Below are positions 51,474-60,398 of a DNA stretch of 64,000 bases, piece by piece; the first letter of the stretch is position 1, and each line of letters begins with the position of its first letter. The notes under the pieces were generated by a model. It saw only the letters and a list, made by a program, of their open reading frames with translations, made no database searches and was not told the origin of the DNA. This stretch comes from JAGVJT01 sp964513205 (GTDB lineage: Bacteria > Pseudomonadota > Gammaproteobacteria > Legionellales > Legionellaceae). The DNA lies in contig CAZELP010000006.1 of the NCBI GenBank assembly GCA_964513205.1, forward strand, positions 21,373-85,372, in the 5' to 3' direction. The position numbers and the translations under genes are program-made.

Positions 51474-52892
51474 ATGAAAAGCATGAACGATTTTAATCTG
51501 AACAATGCTCAACGAGTGGGCGGTCAAACTGGTAGTGTGTGTGTGACGTTACAAACGGAACCGTCAGAAACAGAAAAATCGCCCTATTACCAATTGAAAT
51601 ACTCTATTTTGGCAAATAAATATTCGCGTCAACTGAAGGCAGGGTTTACAGATAAAGAAAATTTTGGCGAAGTCATTGCCTCTTATATTGGGCGAGCGCT
51701 TTGGTCAGATGAGCATGTGCCAGAAGTTTCGTTGGTGTATGATGACATAAAAAAACAAGTCAACATTGCCTCTTTGTATCTTGGAAAACCTCAAGATCCT
51801 GATACAACAACGCTCGATCATTATGGAAAAAACAAACGTCATGTCATGATTCCAAAGCGAAGAAGACACCTTGTGATTGCATGTGACGAAAAACAGAGTC
51901 ATCTAAAAGGTGTTCTTCATCTTGAATCCAATCAGCATGACGATCAAATTCTTAAGCAAGATTTATCCTATGCAGTCGCACTCTCTGCGATAGTCGGCGA
52001 CCATGATGTTAATCCTGGAAATATGATTGTTTTTAAAGATAAGCAAAACCAAGATAGGATTGGTCGAATCGATATGGGGCACGCTTTTAATGAGTTACTC
52101 GCCGCGCCACGATTATTTGGCGGGGGTGCTATTTTTCGTACCAACTCAATATTTGACTTCTTTAATCGAATGCGTGTTTCGGGTATTAAAATTGGTGGAG
52201 ATCGTTCTAAATTAAAGCGAGATTATCGTGGCTTGTTCCCGTCAATGGAAATGGTTACGGCGCTCAGAACGATCAGTTCGAAATCCGCTGAAGTAGAAGA
52301 AAAAATCAATGAAGCGCGTGCAGAGTTTGAAATCTTATTGGCAACTCTGAATGAGGATGAGCATGGCGATGCTAAAAACATGGCACACGTGAAAAAATCA
52401 TTGGCTTCCATCTATAAGGGTTTAGTAGGAAATAAATTAAGTAAAAAGCTTTCTGTTGAACAAGTCATGAGTTTTACATTTGAGGCCATTTCTTCAAAAA
52501 TTAAGGAGCGAATGCTTCACGCAGAGAAGGTAGCAAATGTGATGGAGCTTCAGCTTGAGATAGAGAAAACTTTAGCCAGTAACAATGATGTTTTTTCCGA
52601 TAGAGGAACGCAGTTGTTGCAGAAGCCCCAGGATTTGCCTCTGGACCGTCGCAATAGGATTCTCTGGGTTGGAATCGGTGGAGATAAAGCATTCAGAGGA
52701 GATGCTTGGTCTTATATTCATCATCGTAATCAAAGAGGAGCTTATAGACATATTTCTGATAGGTTAAACCAATGTTTTTATACAATCCCTTCAGTTCCAG
52801 CAAATATTTATCAATCGTTTAAAAAGCTTTTAACGAGTCAACTGAAAATGGACAAGCAAGAGGAAAAGAATACCAGAGCGCCAGGTAGTTAA
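51474..52892 (+). CDS. Orphan protein with kinase-like (PI3/4-kinase-like) motifs, possible effector
   Basis: I do not recognise this 472-aa protein as a known family. A segment at residues 175-203 has the look of an atypical kinase core. GDHDVNPGN (175-183, candidate catalytic Asp and Asn) is followed after 16 residues by RIDMGHAFN (198-206, a DxG metal-binding motif). This spacing is seen in phosphatidylinositol 3/4-kinases and related bacterial effectors. A helical, charged region follows (about 275-365). The hydrophilic C-terminus contains KQEEKN. No signal peptide or membrane segment is seen. Legionellales secrete many such kinases through Dot/Icm, so an effector role is inferred, not shown. 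ATG at 51474 is preferred; ATG at 51483 is possible. Confidence 0.6.
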   Translation: MKSMNDFNLNNAQRVGGQTGSVCVTLQTEPSETEKSPYYQLKYSILANKYSRQLKAGFTDKENFGEVIASYIGRALWSDEHVPEVSLVYDDIKKQVNIASLYLGKPQDPDTTTLDHYGKNKRHVMIPKRRRHLVIACDEKQSHLKGVLHLESNQHDDQILKQDLSYAVALSAIVGDHDVNPGNMIVFKDKQNQDRIGRIDMGHAFNELLAAPRLFGGGAIFRTNSIFDFFNRMRVSGIKIGGDRSKLKRDYRGLFPSMEMVTALRTISSKSAEVEEKINEARAEFEILLATLNEDEHGDAKNMAHVKKSLASIYKGLVGNKLSKKLSVEQVMSFTFEAISSKIKERMLHAEKVANVMELQLEIEKTLASNNDVFSDRGTQLLQKPQDLPLDRRNRILWVGIGGDKAFRGDAWSYIHHRNQRGAYRHISDRLNQCFYTIPSVPANIYQSFKKLLTSQLKMDKQEEKNTRAPGS

Positions 52893-52912
52893 CAGGGCAA
52901 TCGTGTTTCCTT

Positions 52913-53800
52913 TTAAGAACTGAAACACTTTCTGATGTCAAATGGTAAATTTTGAGGCGGTAGATGATCGATGGGCCATAGACTAAGAAGGTGTCCGCCA
53001 CCACCAGAACCAGTCGGTTTGACCGCGAGCGCTCCTGCTTTTTTGAGTATCTGAATCTGTTCTTGCTGTCTTGGCGTAATAAGACGCCATTGTTTAAAGC
53101 AATGATGTGCCAGGTTGATTGCTTCTTGAAGTGCGACAAGATCTCGTTTTTCTAGCGCGTGATGAGCCAGTAGAACACTTTCTCGCATCTGATGATCGAT
53201 AGATTCTCCTTCTGCTCGGTCATTTGCCCATATCGTTTGTACTTGAGCAATACACTCGGCTGTTCGCCCTATTTCACTTGATGTCGAAAGATAGAAAGGA
53301 GGAGTCCAGTCGGATTGGATGTTTGTGATGATTCCATCTTGAAAAAGTACGCCTGTTTGTGCGGCAGTTCCTGCAATGTCAAGACCGCTACTTTTTCCAT
53401 GAAATAAATGCTCTAATTCTCTTGAGAATTGAAAACAGTCGATACTTTTATCGAAATATTCTCTGAGCCATCGAGTCATTGCGACACAAAGTGCTGCCGA
53501 TGCTCCTAGACCGACACCAAGCGGTATAGCATTGTTAAGATGAACTTGCCCTAGAATTTTTTTATCGGTATGACCTAACAACAATAAAGCATGTTGATAG
53601 ACTTTTTGCACGAGGTTTTGCGTGAGATCCTGCGTTACACCATCCACTGTGAAGTATAGTGGCTCATTGGTGGGTTTAAAACTCAGTTTTAGAGCACATG
53701 TTTTCAGTGGAAACACAAGTGCCGGATGTCCTCTTAAAACAGCGTGTTCGCCGGCTAAAATCCATTTTCCATATGTGACTGTTTCAAACTCAAAGGACAT
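52913..53800 (-). CDS. mvaK1: Mevalonate kinase
   Basis: This 295-aa GHMP kinase phosphorylates mevalonate. KWILAGEHAVLRGHPALVFPL is typical of mevalonate kinases. The GHMP ATP loop is PLGVGLGASAALCVAM (about residues 89-104), GKSSGLDIAG supplies the catalytic Asp, and KPTGSGGGGHLLSL is the third GHMP motif. The ATG at 53800 overlaps the mvaD end by 11 bases; a GTG at 53812 is an alternative. It is the last gene of the pal-cpoB-queE-mvaD-mvaK1 unit. Confidence 0.9.
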   Translation of the reverse strand: MSFEFETVTYGKWILAGEHAVLRGHPALVFPLKTCALKLSFKPTNEPLYFTVDGVTQDLTQNLVQKVYQHALLLLGHTDKKILGQVHLNNAIPLGVGLGASAALCVAMTRWLREYFDKSIDCFQFSRELEHLFHGKSSGLDIAGTAAQTGVLFQDGIITNIQSDWTPPFYLSTSSEIGRTAECIAQVQTIWANDRAEGESIDHQMRESVLLAHHALEKRDLVALQEAINLAHHCFKQWRLITPRQQEQIQILKKAGALAVKPTGSGGGGHLLSLWPIDHLPPQNLPFDIRKCFSS

Positions 53801-54734
53801 GATAATGCTCACTAAATTGTGCTTTGTGTGAAAGTCTTAAGTTGTTTTGGTCCGTGCGATATAGCAGGTGAATATTGGGTCCTGCATCCATGGTTACAAG
53901 CGGGCCATCATTTTGACGATCCCAATCTGCTTTCAGGTCAGAGAGAATTGCAACGGCTTCTGGCGTGATATAACGAAAGGAGGGTGATGCGGTGTGAAAG
54001 AGTTCGTGCATGTCTTGAAATTCTTTCCAACAAATTCGATACGCTTCTGTCCAATTTTCTGTTTTTAGCGCGTGTAAGAGTGTCTTCAGGTGTGCTTCTG
54101 CTTCGGCTTTACGTCGACCATATAGAGGACTTGTATGAATTCTGCGATGTGCTTCACTTGATGAGACTTTTTTTTCATTTGCTTCTACCAGAATCACCTG
54201 ATGATCCAATTTAGAATAAGGAAGCTCAAGTGGATAAACGCCTTCAGCGTCCCATATTACCCAAGGCTCGTAAAAAGAGCGACAAGACGAGCCAGAACCT
54301 TGACGGCTCCATTCAGTTTGCTTGGTAACTAAGGGTAAAGATTGTTGAGTGAGCTCCGTCAGTGCTTGTGTCGCACATTTTGTGAGGGCAGCAAAACTGG
54401 ATGCAGAGCTTGCTAATCCTGTTCCATGAGGAAAATTATTCGCTGACCGAATAATAAATGTGCCCGTGTAATCAAATTGCTTTTTTAAAAAAGTCAGGTG
54501 CTTTAAAAAACGTTCGATAGCCGAAGTTGAAAGAATAGGAGCATTGAAGTCGTTTTCGATGAGCGGTTCCCATCGGTCTTCAATGTCAGTAGTGGTTTCA
54601 ATTTCGACTTTTGTCAGAAGATGAGGCAATGTATAAGAAAGTGATGCATTCATGGGGGTATTGAGCGTTGCATCTTGCTTGCCCATGTATTTTATAAGGG
54701 CAATATTTGCGGGGGCAGTCGCACACCATCGCAT
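53790..54734 (-). CDS. mvaD: Diphosphomevalonate decarboxylase
   Basis: This 314-aa enzyme converts mevalonate diphosphate to isopentenyl diphosphate. APANIALIKYMGKQD is the N-terminal signature, and the ATP loop is FPHGTGLASSASSFAALT. RQGSGSSCRSFYEPWVIW (serine/arginine substrate loop) and the catalytic Asp in VTMDAGPNIHLLY follow. The ATG at 54734 is chosen because AAGGAG lies before it and homologues start MxxxATAPANIALIKY; longer upstream frames run into queE. It is coupled to queE and mvaK1. Confidence 0.94.
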   Translation of the reverse strand: MRWCATAPANIALIKYMGKQDATLNTPMNASLSYTLPHLLTKVEIETTTDIEDRWEPLIENDFNAPILSTSAIERFLKHLTFLKKQFDYTGTFIIRSANNFPHGTGLASSASSFAALTKCATQALTELTQQSLPLVTKQTEWSRQGSGSSCRSFYEPWVIWDAEGVYPLELPYSKLDHQVILVEANEKKVSSSEAHRRIHTSPLYGRRKAEAEAHLKTLLHALKTENWTEAYRICWKEFQDMHELFHTASPSFRYITPEAVAILSDLKADWDRQNDGPLVTMDAGPNIHLLYRTDQNNLRLSHKAQFSEHYHVL

Positions 54735-54747
54735 GGTAAATTTCTCC

Positions 54748-55401
54748 TTAACGTCCTTGTGCATCGTGCCAAAGGATCTTGTGTAGTTGCAATTGAAAAC
54801 GAACGGGTAAATGATCTTGTAATATCCATTCCGCAAGCTCAGAAGCGGCAATTTGACCGTAACTAGGCGAGAGCAGCACTTGTGTTTTTGAAGACAATTC
54901 ATGTTGAGTGATCATGGTCTTCGCCCATTCATAATCGTTTCGACTACAAATCACAAATTTTATTTGATCACTCATTTTGAGTGTATCGATGTTTTCTAGC
55001 TTATTCTTTTTTTCTTCGTTAGAGTCTGGTGTTTTCAGATCCATGACGATCATGACACGTGGATCAACCGGCGCGCAATCTAAAGCTCCACTTGTTTCAA
55101 GAGAAACGTGATAGCCTTTGTTGCAAAGGGCTTCTAATAAAACCAGACATCCTGGTTGAGCCAGTGGTTCTCCTCCCGTGACACAAACATAAGAAGGATT
55201 ATAAGTTGCAACTTTTTCTAGAATACTTTCAATCGTCATTTTTTGACCGCCAGAAAAAGCATAGCTTGTGTCACAATACAGACATCTTAAGGGGCAACCG
55301 GTTAGTCGAACAAAGACAGTGGGTAGACCGACGGTGGTAGACTCTCCCTGTAAAGAAAAGAAGATCTCTGTGATTCGCAATGATTGCTCTAAAAGACTCA
55401 T
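54748..55401 (-). CDS. queE: 7-carboxy-7-deazaguanine synthase
   Basis: QueE (217 aa) is a radical-SAM enzyme that makes 7-carboxy-7-deazaguanine in queuosine synthesis. The substrate-binding segment FFSLQGESTTVGLPTVFVR and the cluster motif GCPLRCLYCDTSYAF (CxxxCxxC) are present, with the SAM-binding VTGGEPLAQPG. It overlaps the cpoB stop by four bases (ATGA). The pal-cpoB-queE order is common in Gammaproteobacteria. queH of the same pathway is at 45351. Confidence 0.95.
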   Translation of the reverse strand: MSLLEQSLRITEIFFSLQGESTTVGLPTVFVRLTGCPLRCLYCDTSYAFSGGQKMTIESILEKVATYNPSYVCVTGGEPLAQPGCLVLLEALCNKGYHVSLETSGALDCAPVDPRVMIVMDLKTPDSNEEKKNKLENIDTLKMSDQIKFVICSRNDYEWAKTMITQHELSSKTQVLLSPSYGQIAASELAEWILQDHLPVRFQLQLHKILWHDAQGR

Positions 55402-56426
55402 GGGTGCCCTAATGAATCCAGTTTTGCAATGGCTAGTTGTGCGGCATGAGTGTCTGGATACTGCTGTACAACACGTTGTAGTTTTTGTTTTGCTTGTTGA
55501 AGATCACCTGATGCAGCAAGCGCATAACCAATTTTTAATAGGCAGGCAGATGACTTACTCGACGAAGGAAATTTCTGTAGAACCGTTTCAAAATGTTGAA
55601 TGGCCTCAGTATATTGCTTTCGCACCATATACAGCTCTCCCGCCCAATAATGAGCATTGGCCGTATAGCCACCTTCAGGATAATGCGAAATGAACGTTTC
55701 CATGGCTGGAAGCGCTTCATCAAACTGTTTGTTGTTAACCAGCGCATATGCACTCATATAGGCTGATTTTTCATCTCTGGGACTGACAGTATTGAGTGCC
55801 TGATTTGTTGTAATGTCTGATTGAGATGTTTTTTCTGTTTGTATCGGTGTTTGAGTTGCTGACAAAGAGTCAAGTTGGGTTGGTGTCACTTTTTTTTGTG
55901 AAGTGGGTTGTCCTGTGCGTAATCTTGAGTCTAAATCTTTATAAAATTCGATTTGTTGTTCACGTAGACGTGTTAATTCGTGCGCTTGGACTTCGAGTTG
56001 TCCACGTAGTTCTTGAATATCTTGTTGGAGCGTTTGAATGGTATTAACGAGCTTCACTTGTTGTTCTGTTTGAGAAAAAGAAGAGTCATTCTTATCCTCA
56101 TGAGCCAACGGTGTTTCAAGGTGATCCGCCTGTTGTCTGGTGGCGTTTGAGGCCGATTGAGCAGATCCTTTACGTGTGGCTTGCTGCTCAAATAATTCAA
56201 AGTTCTCACTATCATCAACCACCGGTGCTTCGGCGAAACTAGCCGAAATGGGCATGAGGGCGAATAAAATAGTGAGAACTATTGAAATGAAAGCACGACG
56301 AGAAATGCTCGTTGCAATTGAATTTCCGGTTCGGCGCAAGCCTAGGCTAGCACTATACGTTTTGTAGGACAAAAAAGAAAACTTCTTGTCATGAGACCGA
56401 AAATACAATAGCAGAGCGTCTATCAT
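55398..56426 (-). CDS. cpoB: Cell division coordinator CpoB (YbgF)
   Basis: CpoB (342 aa) links Tol-Pal to peptidoglycan synthesis at division. An N-terminal extension of about 40 residues precedes a signal segment (ISIVLTILFALMPISASFAEA). A coiled coil follows (about residues 120-170, with TIQTLQQDIQELRGQLEVQA), then a Thr/Gln-rich linker and a C-terminal TPR domain (about 215-340, including HYWAGELYMVRKQYTEAIQH). The start overlaps the pal stop (ATGA) after GAGGAA. The unusually long N-region before the signal is odd; no shorter start fits. Confidence 0.9.
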   Translation of the reverse strand: MIDALLLYFRSHDKKFSFLSYKTYSASLGLRRTGNSIATSISRRAFISIVLTILFALMPISASFAEAPVVDDSENFELFEQQATRKGSAQSASNATRQQADHLETPLAHEDKNDSSFSQTEQQVKLVNTIQTLQQDIQELRGQLEVQAHELTRLREQQIEFYKDLDSRLRTGQPTSQKKVTPTQLDSLSATQTPIQTEKTSQSDITTNQALNTVSPRDEKSAYMSAYALVNNKQFDEALPAMETFISHYPEGGYTANAHYWAGELYMVRKQYTEAIQHFETVLQKFPSSSKSSACLLKIGYALAASGDLQQAKQKLQRVVQQYPDTHAAQLAIAKLDSLGHP

Positions 56427-56938
56427 CTAGTTTCCTCATAAGTTAATTCAACACGACGATTTTGTGCATGTGACTCTTCATCATGTCCAAGGTTCGCTGG
56501 GCGTTCTTTTCCGTAGCTAACAACACGAACTTGATGATGTGCAACGCCAGCCATACGGATAATAGAAGCAACAGAGTTAGCACGACGCTCACCCAATGCA
56601 ACGTTATATTCACGGCTTCCGCGCTCGTCAGTGTGACCTGCTAACAAGATGCGAGCATTTGGATGTGATTTCAAGTAGTTTGCTTGTGCTTGAACAGAAG
56701 GCACATATTTTTCAGCAACCGTGCTGTCATCATAAGAGAATCGGTAAACTTGATTGTGTGGTGCTTGTGTTGTGTACATTTCACCGGCTTCTTGACCCGC
56801 GAAGTGTGTTAAACGACCCAAACCGTTGGCAGCCATATCACCTAATCCATCTGCTGTGCCTTGTGTCTTGGAGCATGAAGCAAGAAACAATACACCTGCT
56901 GCTACGGCTCCAAATTTTAAAACTGATTTAATGCGCAT
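56423..56938 (-). CDS. pal: Peptidoglycan-associated lipoprotein Pal
   Basis: Pal (171 aa) anchors the outer membrane to peptidoglycan. The lipoprotein signal ends in the lipobox LFLASC (Cys22). The OmpA-like domain (about residues 63-168) has LLAGHTDERGSREYNVALGERRA and the NRRVEL end, which bind diaminopimelate. The ribosome binding site AAGGAG is strong. tolB, normally just before pal, is not in the window; a lipid-transport lipoprotein gene precedes it instead. Confidence 0.96.
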   Translation of the reverse strand: MRIKSVLKFGAVAAGVLFLASCSKTQGTADGLGDMAANGLGRLTHFAGQEAGEMYTTQAPHNQVYRFSYDDSTVAEKYVPSVQAQANYLKSHPNARILLAGHTDERGSREYNVALGERRANSVASIIRMAGVAHHQVRVVSYGKERPANLGHDEESHAQNRRVELTYEETR

Positions 56939-57016
56939 CCTACTCTCCTTTAATTTAAAAAAATAGACACGCGGATTTTACAAGTATTTTTCAAAATTTT
57001 CTAGGTTTTGACCAAG

Positions 57017-57613
57017 CTATTCACGGGTCTGATCAATGACAAAACTGCGAATTTGATGTGTAAGGAGAGTGCTTGCTTCATTTGCTGCAATTACACCTCC
57101 ATAAGGTGTATCTTGTTTGCATGGTTTTCGAATGGTAAACACTCTCGACGACAAAACTTGATTGTTCGATACTTTTGTGACGACTGCTTTAATCGTCATC
57201 ACGTACACACTCGGCTTTTGTAGAAAATTTTGCTCCATGGAAAGAATTTGTGTGTCTAGACGATAATCCACTTTGTCTGCAAAAGGGCCAGATGCAATTG
57301 CTTTAAAGGCGTGACTGGCTTGGAAAGATTGCACCAAAAGAGGAAACAACATATTGGCAGGAGGTCCGACCCAGGCATTTTCACTAAAAGCTGAGAGTTG
57401 GTAGGGTTTTTGAATGTACATCATTTGTTCTGTTTGATATCCCACCATTGCTTCAGGTTGTGAGATCAGCAAAGAATATGGCAAGCGTTTTTGCGTGACT
57501 GTTTTATCATAGCCTTCAAGCTTATATTGATGTGCGGTGATGGTCTTCACTGGTGTACAGGCAGTTAAGAGCAGTGCAGATAAACAAAGCGCATGAGTGA
57601 TTCGCAATTTCAC
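57017..57613 (-). CDS. ABC-type lipid transport auxiliary lipoprotein (PqiC-like)
   Basis: This 198-aa protein has a lipoprotein signal with lipobox LLTAC and matches the ABC-type transport auxiliary component family (PqiC/DUF330-like). SLLISQPEAMVGYQTEQMMYIQKPYQLSAF is characteristic (read in two parts), with a C-terminal helix ASTLLTHQIRSFV. The start is GTG at 57613, four bases after the MCE gene stop and preceded by AGGGGA; the longer frame into the MCE gene is rejected. It probably anchors MCE transport to the outer membrane. Confidence 0.83.
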   Translation of the reverse strand: MKLRITHALCLSALLLTACTPVKTITAHQYKLEGYDKTVTQKRLPYSLLISQPEAMVGYQTEQMMYIQKPYQLSAFSENAWVGPPANMLFPLLVQSFQASHAFKAIASGPFADKVDYRLDTQILSMEQNFLQKPSVYVMTIKAVVTKVSNNQVLSSRVFTIRKPCKQDTPYGGVIAANEASTLLTHQIRSFVIDQTRE

Positions 57614-57617
57614 GATA

Positions 57618-58478
57618 TTATTCCCCTGGACCTGGTTGTAAGGGTTGATTACCTCGAATAACGACAGAAGGATTTTGTCGCATTTGACTGCTGACGCTTT
57701 CCAGATTTGAGGCAATGTTGTTTAAACGACGCAACAAAATAACCGCTTCGGGCATGGTTTGTTGTGAAAGTTGGTCGATACTGTTTTTACCTGCTTTCAT
57801 TGTTTTTGTGAATTGATTGCCTGCAACAGATACGTCTTTGGCCATGGTATTAAATCGCTTGGTGCTTTGTTCAATTGCACTCAGCAGTTTTGGAAAATCG
57901 CGTAAAGTTTGATTGATGGCGCTATCATTTTGATCGATCACTCGTGTAATCCCCTCAAGATGGTCGATAATTTTTCGAATATTTTCTGTGTTTTCTTTTG
58001 TGAAGACCTGGTTAAACTCCTCGGTCAAATGATTGACATTTTTTTCGAGCATGTAATAAAAAGAGGGGCGATAGGGAATGACTGGATAAGGTTCTTCTGG
58101 CGTTTTAGGCAGAGGTTGCAGCGACGATGAGGTTGCAGTTAGTCCTAAGTACGTTGCACCTGTTATTCCTTGTGAGATTAATGTCGCTCTTGTATCAACC
58201 GTAACAGGCATGCCTTGTTCTATTTTTAATAATAGTTTAACCCGTTGTGGGTTACTTGGACTAAGCTCGATATCGCTGACATAACCGACTCGAACACCGT
58301 TGTACTTGACCGCTGACTCTTCACTTAATCCTGAGACAGGCTCATCCATGTAAACGATATAATTGTCATATGTTTTTCTATCGAATCCGACAGACAACCA
58401 TAGTCCAACTGACAATAAACAAGTGGATAGAACTAAGACGGCAAGTCCAACAAGCGTGTAATTGCTTTTAGATTCCAA
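57618..58478 (-). CDS. MCE-family lipid transport protein (MlaD-like)
   Basis: This 286-aa protein has one N-terminal membrane segment (about residues 9-29) and one MCE domain (about 38-115: VSGLSEESAVKYNGVRVGYV, and the ISQGITGATYLGL loop). A long helical C-terminal region follows (about 140-260). It should form a hexameric periplasmic ring that carries phospholipids between membranes. The longer helical region differs from short MlaD and is closer to PqiB/YebT- or Mce-like proteins. It is in an operon with permease, ATPase and lipoprotein; no mlaC or mlaB is present. Confidence 0.87.
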   Translation of the reverse strand: MESKSNYTLVGLAVLVLSTCLLSVGLWLSVGFDRKTYDNYIVYMDEPVSGLSEESAVKYNGVRVGYVSDIELSPSNPQRVKLLLKIEQGMPVTVDTRATLISQGITGATYLGLTATSSSLQPLPKTPEEPYPVIPYRPSFYYMLEKNVNHLTEEFNQVFTKENTENIRKIIDHLEGITRVIDQNDSAINQTLRDFPKLLSAIEQSTKRFNTMAKDVSVAGNQFTKTMKAGKNSIDQLSQQTMPEAVILLRRLNNIASNLESVSSQMRQNPSVVIRGNQPLQPGPGE

Positions 58479-58515
58479 TGGTTAAGCTCCTCGTCTGTTT
58501 CTATTTATATGCACA

Positions 58516-59265
58516 TCATACCGTTTCTGTGACCTGACTGAAATACTCTAGAATCAATGGATGTTGATTTTGCATGAGTTGTTCGATAGGTTCCACACTT
58601 AAAACTTCTCCATTTCCAACAAAAGCCACCCGATTGGTGGTTCTTTTTAAAGAATTGAGATCATGACTCACCATAACGATGGTGAGATTTAGCGCATCTC
58701 GCAAAAAGACAATTAGCTCGTCAAATTTTTTCGCACTGAGAGGGTCAAGTCCTGAAGTAGGCTCATCTAAAAAAAGCAGTTCGGGGTCCATTGCGATTGC
58801 ACGAGCCGCTGCTGCTCGACGTTGCATTCCGCCACTAAGTTCTGATGGAAGTTTATTGGCAGCGGTCACAGGAAGCCCGACTAATCCGAGCTTGAGTAGC
58901 GCGAGTTTTTTTGTGAACGCAGGAGACAAATGAGTGAGCTCTTGCATCGGAAATTGGATATTTTCGAGGACAGTTAATGCTGAAAATAAAGCACTTTGCT
59001 GAAATAAAACGCCCCAGCGTCGTTGCAGTTGACGGACTCCTGGTTCATCGAGTTCATCGATGTTTTGACCGAAAACACGAATAAGACCTTCTGTTGGCTT
59101 AAGCAGCATCAAAATGCTTCTCAAAATAGTCGTTTTCCCGCTACCGCTTCCACCGATAATCGCCAATATCTCGCCTTTTTTGACTTCAAGATTGACGTTG
59201 GTATGAATCCATTGTTCACCCAATTTATTTTTTAATCCCTTGATTTCGATAATTGTGTCTGACAT
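58516..59265 (-). CDS. Lipid ABC transporter ATP-binding protein (MlaF-like)
   Basis: This 249-aa ATPase drives the MCE transporter. Walker A is IGGSGSGKTT, the Q-loop is GVLFQQSALFSALTV, the ABC signature is LPSELSGGMQRRAA and Walker B is LLFLDEPTSGLDP. These are typical of the MlaF/Ttg2A group. Its ATG overlaps the permease stop by one base (TAATG). Confidence 0.92.
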   Translation of the reverse strand: MSDTIIEIKGLKNKLGEQWIHTNVNLEVKKGEILAIIGGSGSGKTTILRSILMLLKPTEGLIRVFGQNIDELDEPGVRQLQRRWGVLFQQSALFSALTVLENIQFPMQELTHLSPAFTKKLALLKLGLVGLPVTAANKLPSELSGGMQRRAAAARAIAMDPELLFLDEPTSGLDPLSAKKFDELIVFLRDALNLTIVMVSHDLNSLKRTTNRVAFVGNGEVLSVEPIEQLMQNQHPLILEYFSQVTETV

Positions 59266-60398
59266 TAGAGGTTCAACCAACTGTAGATGATCGAATAGAC
59301 AGCATCTGCCACAATAATCAGAAAGAGTGCTTGTACAACGCTTTTTGTGGTTTGTTTTCCTACGCTGTCTGCGCTATATTCAACTAAAAATCCTTGATGA
59401 CATCCAACCAATGCGATGAGCAATGCAAAAGCTGGTGCTTTATATAATCCCAGTAAGAGTTGCTTTAATCCGACGGTGTTTTGGATGCGAGTTAAAAAAT
59501 CCACATAACCAACACTGAGCATCATCTTGGACATAAACATCGATCCCAAGATGCTAAACACATCAGACCAAAAAATAATTAAGGGAAACACAAAAAGCAG
59601 AGCAAGTACTTTTGGAATAACCAAATGTTCTGTTGGTGAAAGTCCCATGGTCTCTAATGCATCAATTTCCTGATTGATTTTCATGCTCCCTATCTGTGCC
59701 GTGAAAGCGGAGCTGGTTCGTCCTGCCACAATAATGGCTGTAATGAGCGGGGCAAACTCTCTGAATATCGCCATACCACACAAATATGAAATGAAGTTAC
59801 TTGCGCCGTAAGTTTCAAGTTGCAATCCCATTTGATAGGCGAGTACAACGCCAATTAAAAAGGAGAGTAAGGCTAAAATAGGAAGTGCTTGGATGCCTGT
59901 TGAACTGATATTGGAGACAATGCTGGGAATTTGTAAACGCTTCCATTCTACCGCTGTATGAAAAATTTTATTTGCTAAATCTCCAATCAGAATGATGAGA
60001 CCGTCAATTTGCTTGAGTTTTTGAACCGTCTCTTTGCCTAAACGATAAAGGAATCCTTGTGACTCCGTATGAGGGAGTGCTGCGTCATAAAAATTATCTT
60101 TTGTGGATACAAGCTCGAGTAAATGTTGTTGATCATGATTGAGATGAAGAATCTCTAATTGTGGGTGTGTTTTTTTGAATGTGGTAAAAAGTTCAAGCAA
60201 CATCAACGCGCCAGCGCTATCCAAGGCGATAATTTCTTGAGCGTCTATGGCTTTTAACTCTGAAGAAGAGGGAGATATTGTGCCTATTATTTGACTCATT
60301 TTTAGAAGATGCGCTGTGGTCCACATCCCGATACAACGGTACGTCTGTTGTGTCTTATCGTAAATAAAGTCAGCTTCTTGGTGGATGGAATTTTGCAT
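59265..60398 (-). CDS. MlaE-type lipid ABC permease with N-terminal STAS-like domain
   Basis: This 377-aa permease has an N-terminal STAS-like domain (about residues 15-110, including AIDAQEIIALDSAGALMLLE). A MlaE permease domain with five to six membrane segments follows (about 150-375: LPILALLSFLIGVVLAYQ, PLITAIIVAGRTSSAFTAQI, LETMGLSPTEHLVIPKVLA). In E. coli the STAS part is the separate MlaB protein; here it is fused. It is the first gene of the MCE operon, with a divergent intergenic region to fni. Confidence 0.91.
   Translation of the reverse strand: MQNSIHQEADFIYDKTQQTYRCIGMWTTAHLLKMSQIIGTISPSSSELKAIDAQEIIALDSAGALMLLELFTTFKKTHPQLEILHLNHDQQHLLELVSTKDNFYDAALPHTESQGFLYRLGKETVQKLKQIDGLIILIGDLANKIFHTAVEWKRLQIPSIVSNISSTGIQALPILALLSFLIGVVLAYQMGLQLETYGASNFISYLCGMAIFREFAPLITAIIVAGRTSSAFTAQIGSMKINQEIDALETMGLSPTEHLVIPKVLALLFVFPLIIFWSDVFSILGSMFMSKMMLSVGYVDFLTRIQNTVGLKQLLLGLYKAPAFALLIALVGCHQGFLVEYSADSVGKQTTKSVVQALFLIIVADAVYSIIYSWLNL

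Noticed and set aside
52840..52892. E-block type Dot/Icm secretion signal at the end of the kinase-like orphan
   Set aside because: Only KQEEKN is present; it is too weak to claim secretion from sequence alone.
54735..54902. 56-residue N-terminal extension of diphosphomevalonate decarboxylase
   Set aside because: It lies within queE, while the ATG at 54734 has an AAGGAG site and gives the family start.
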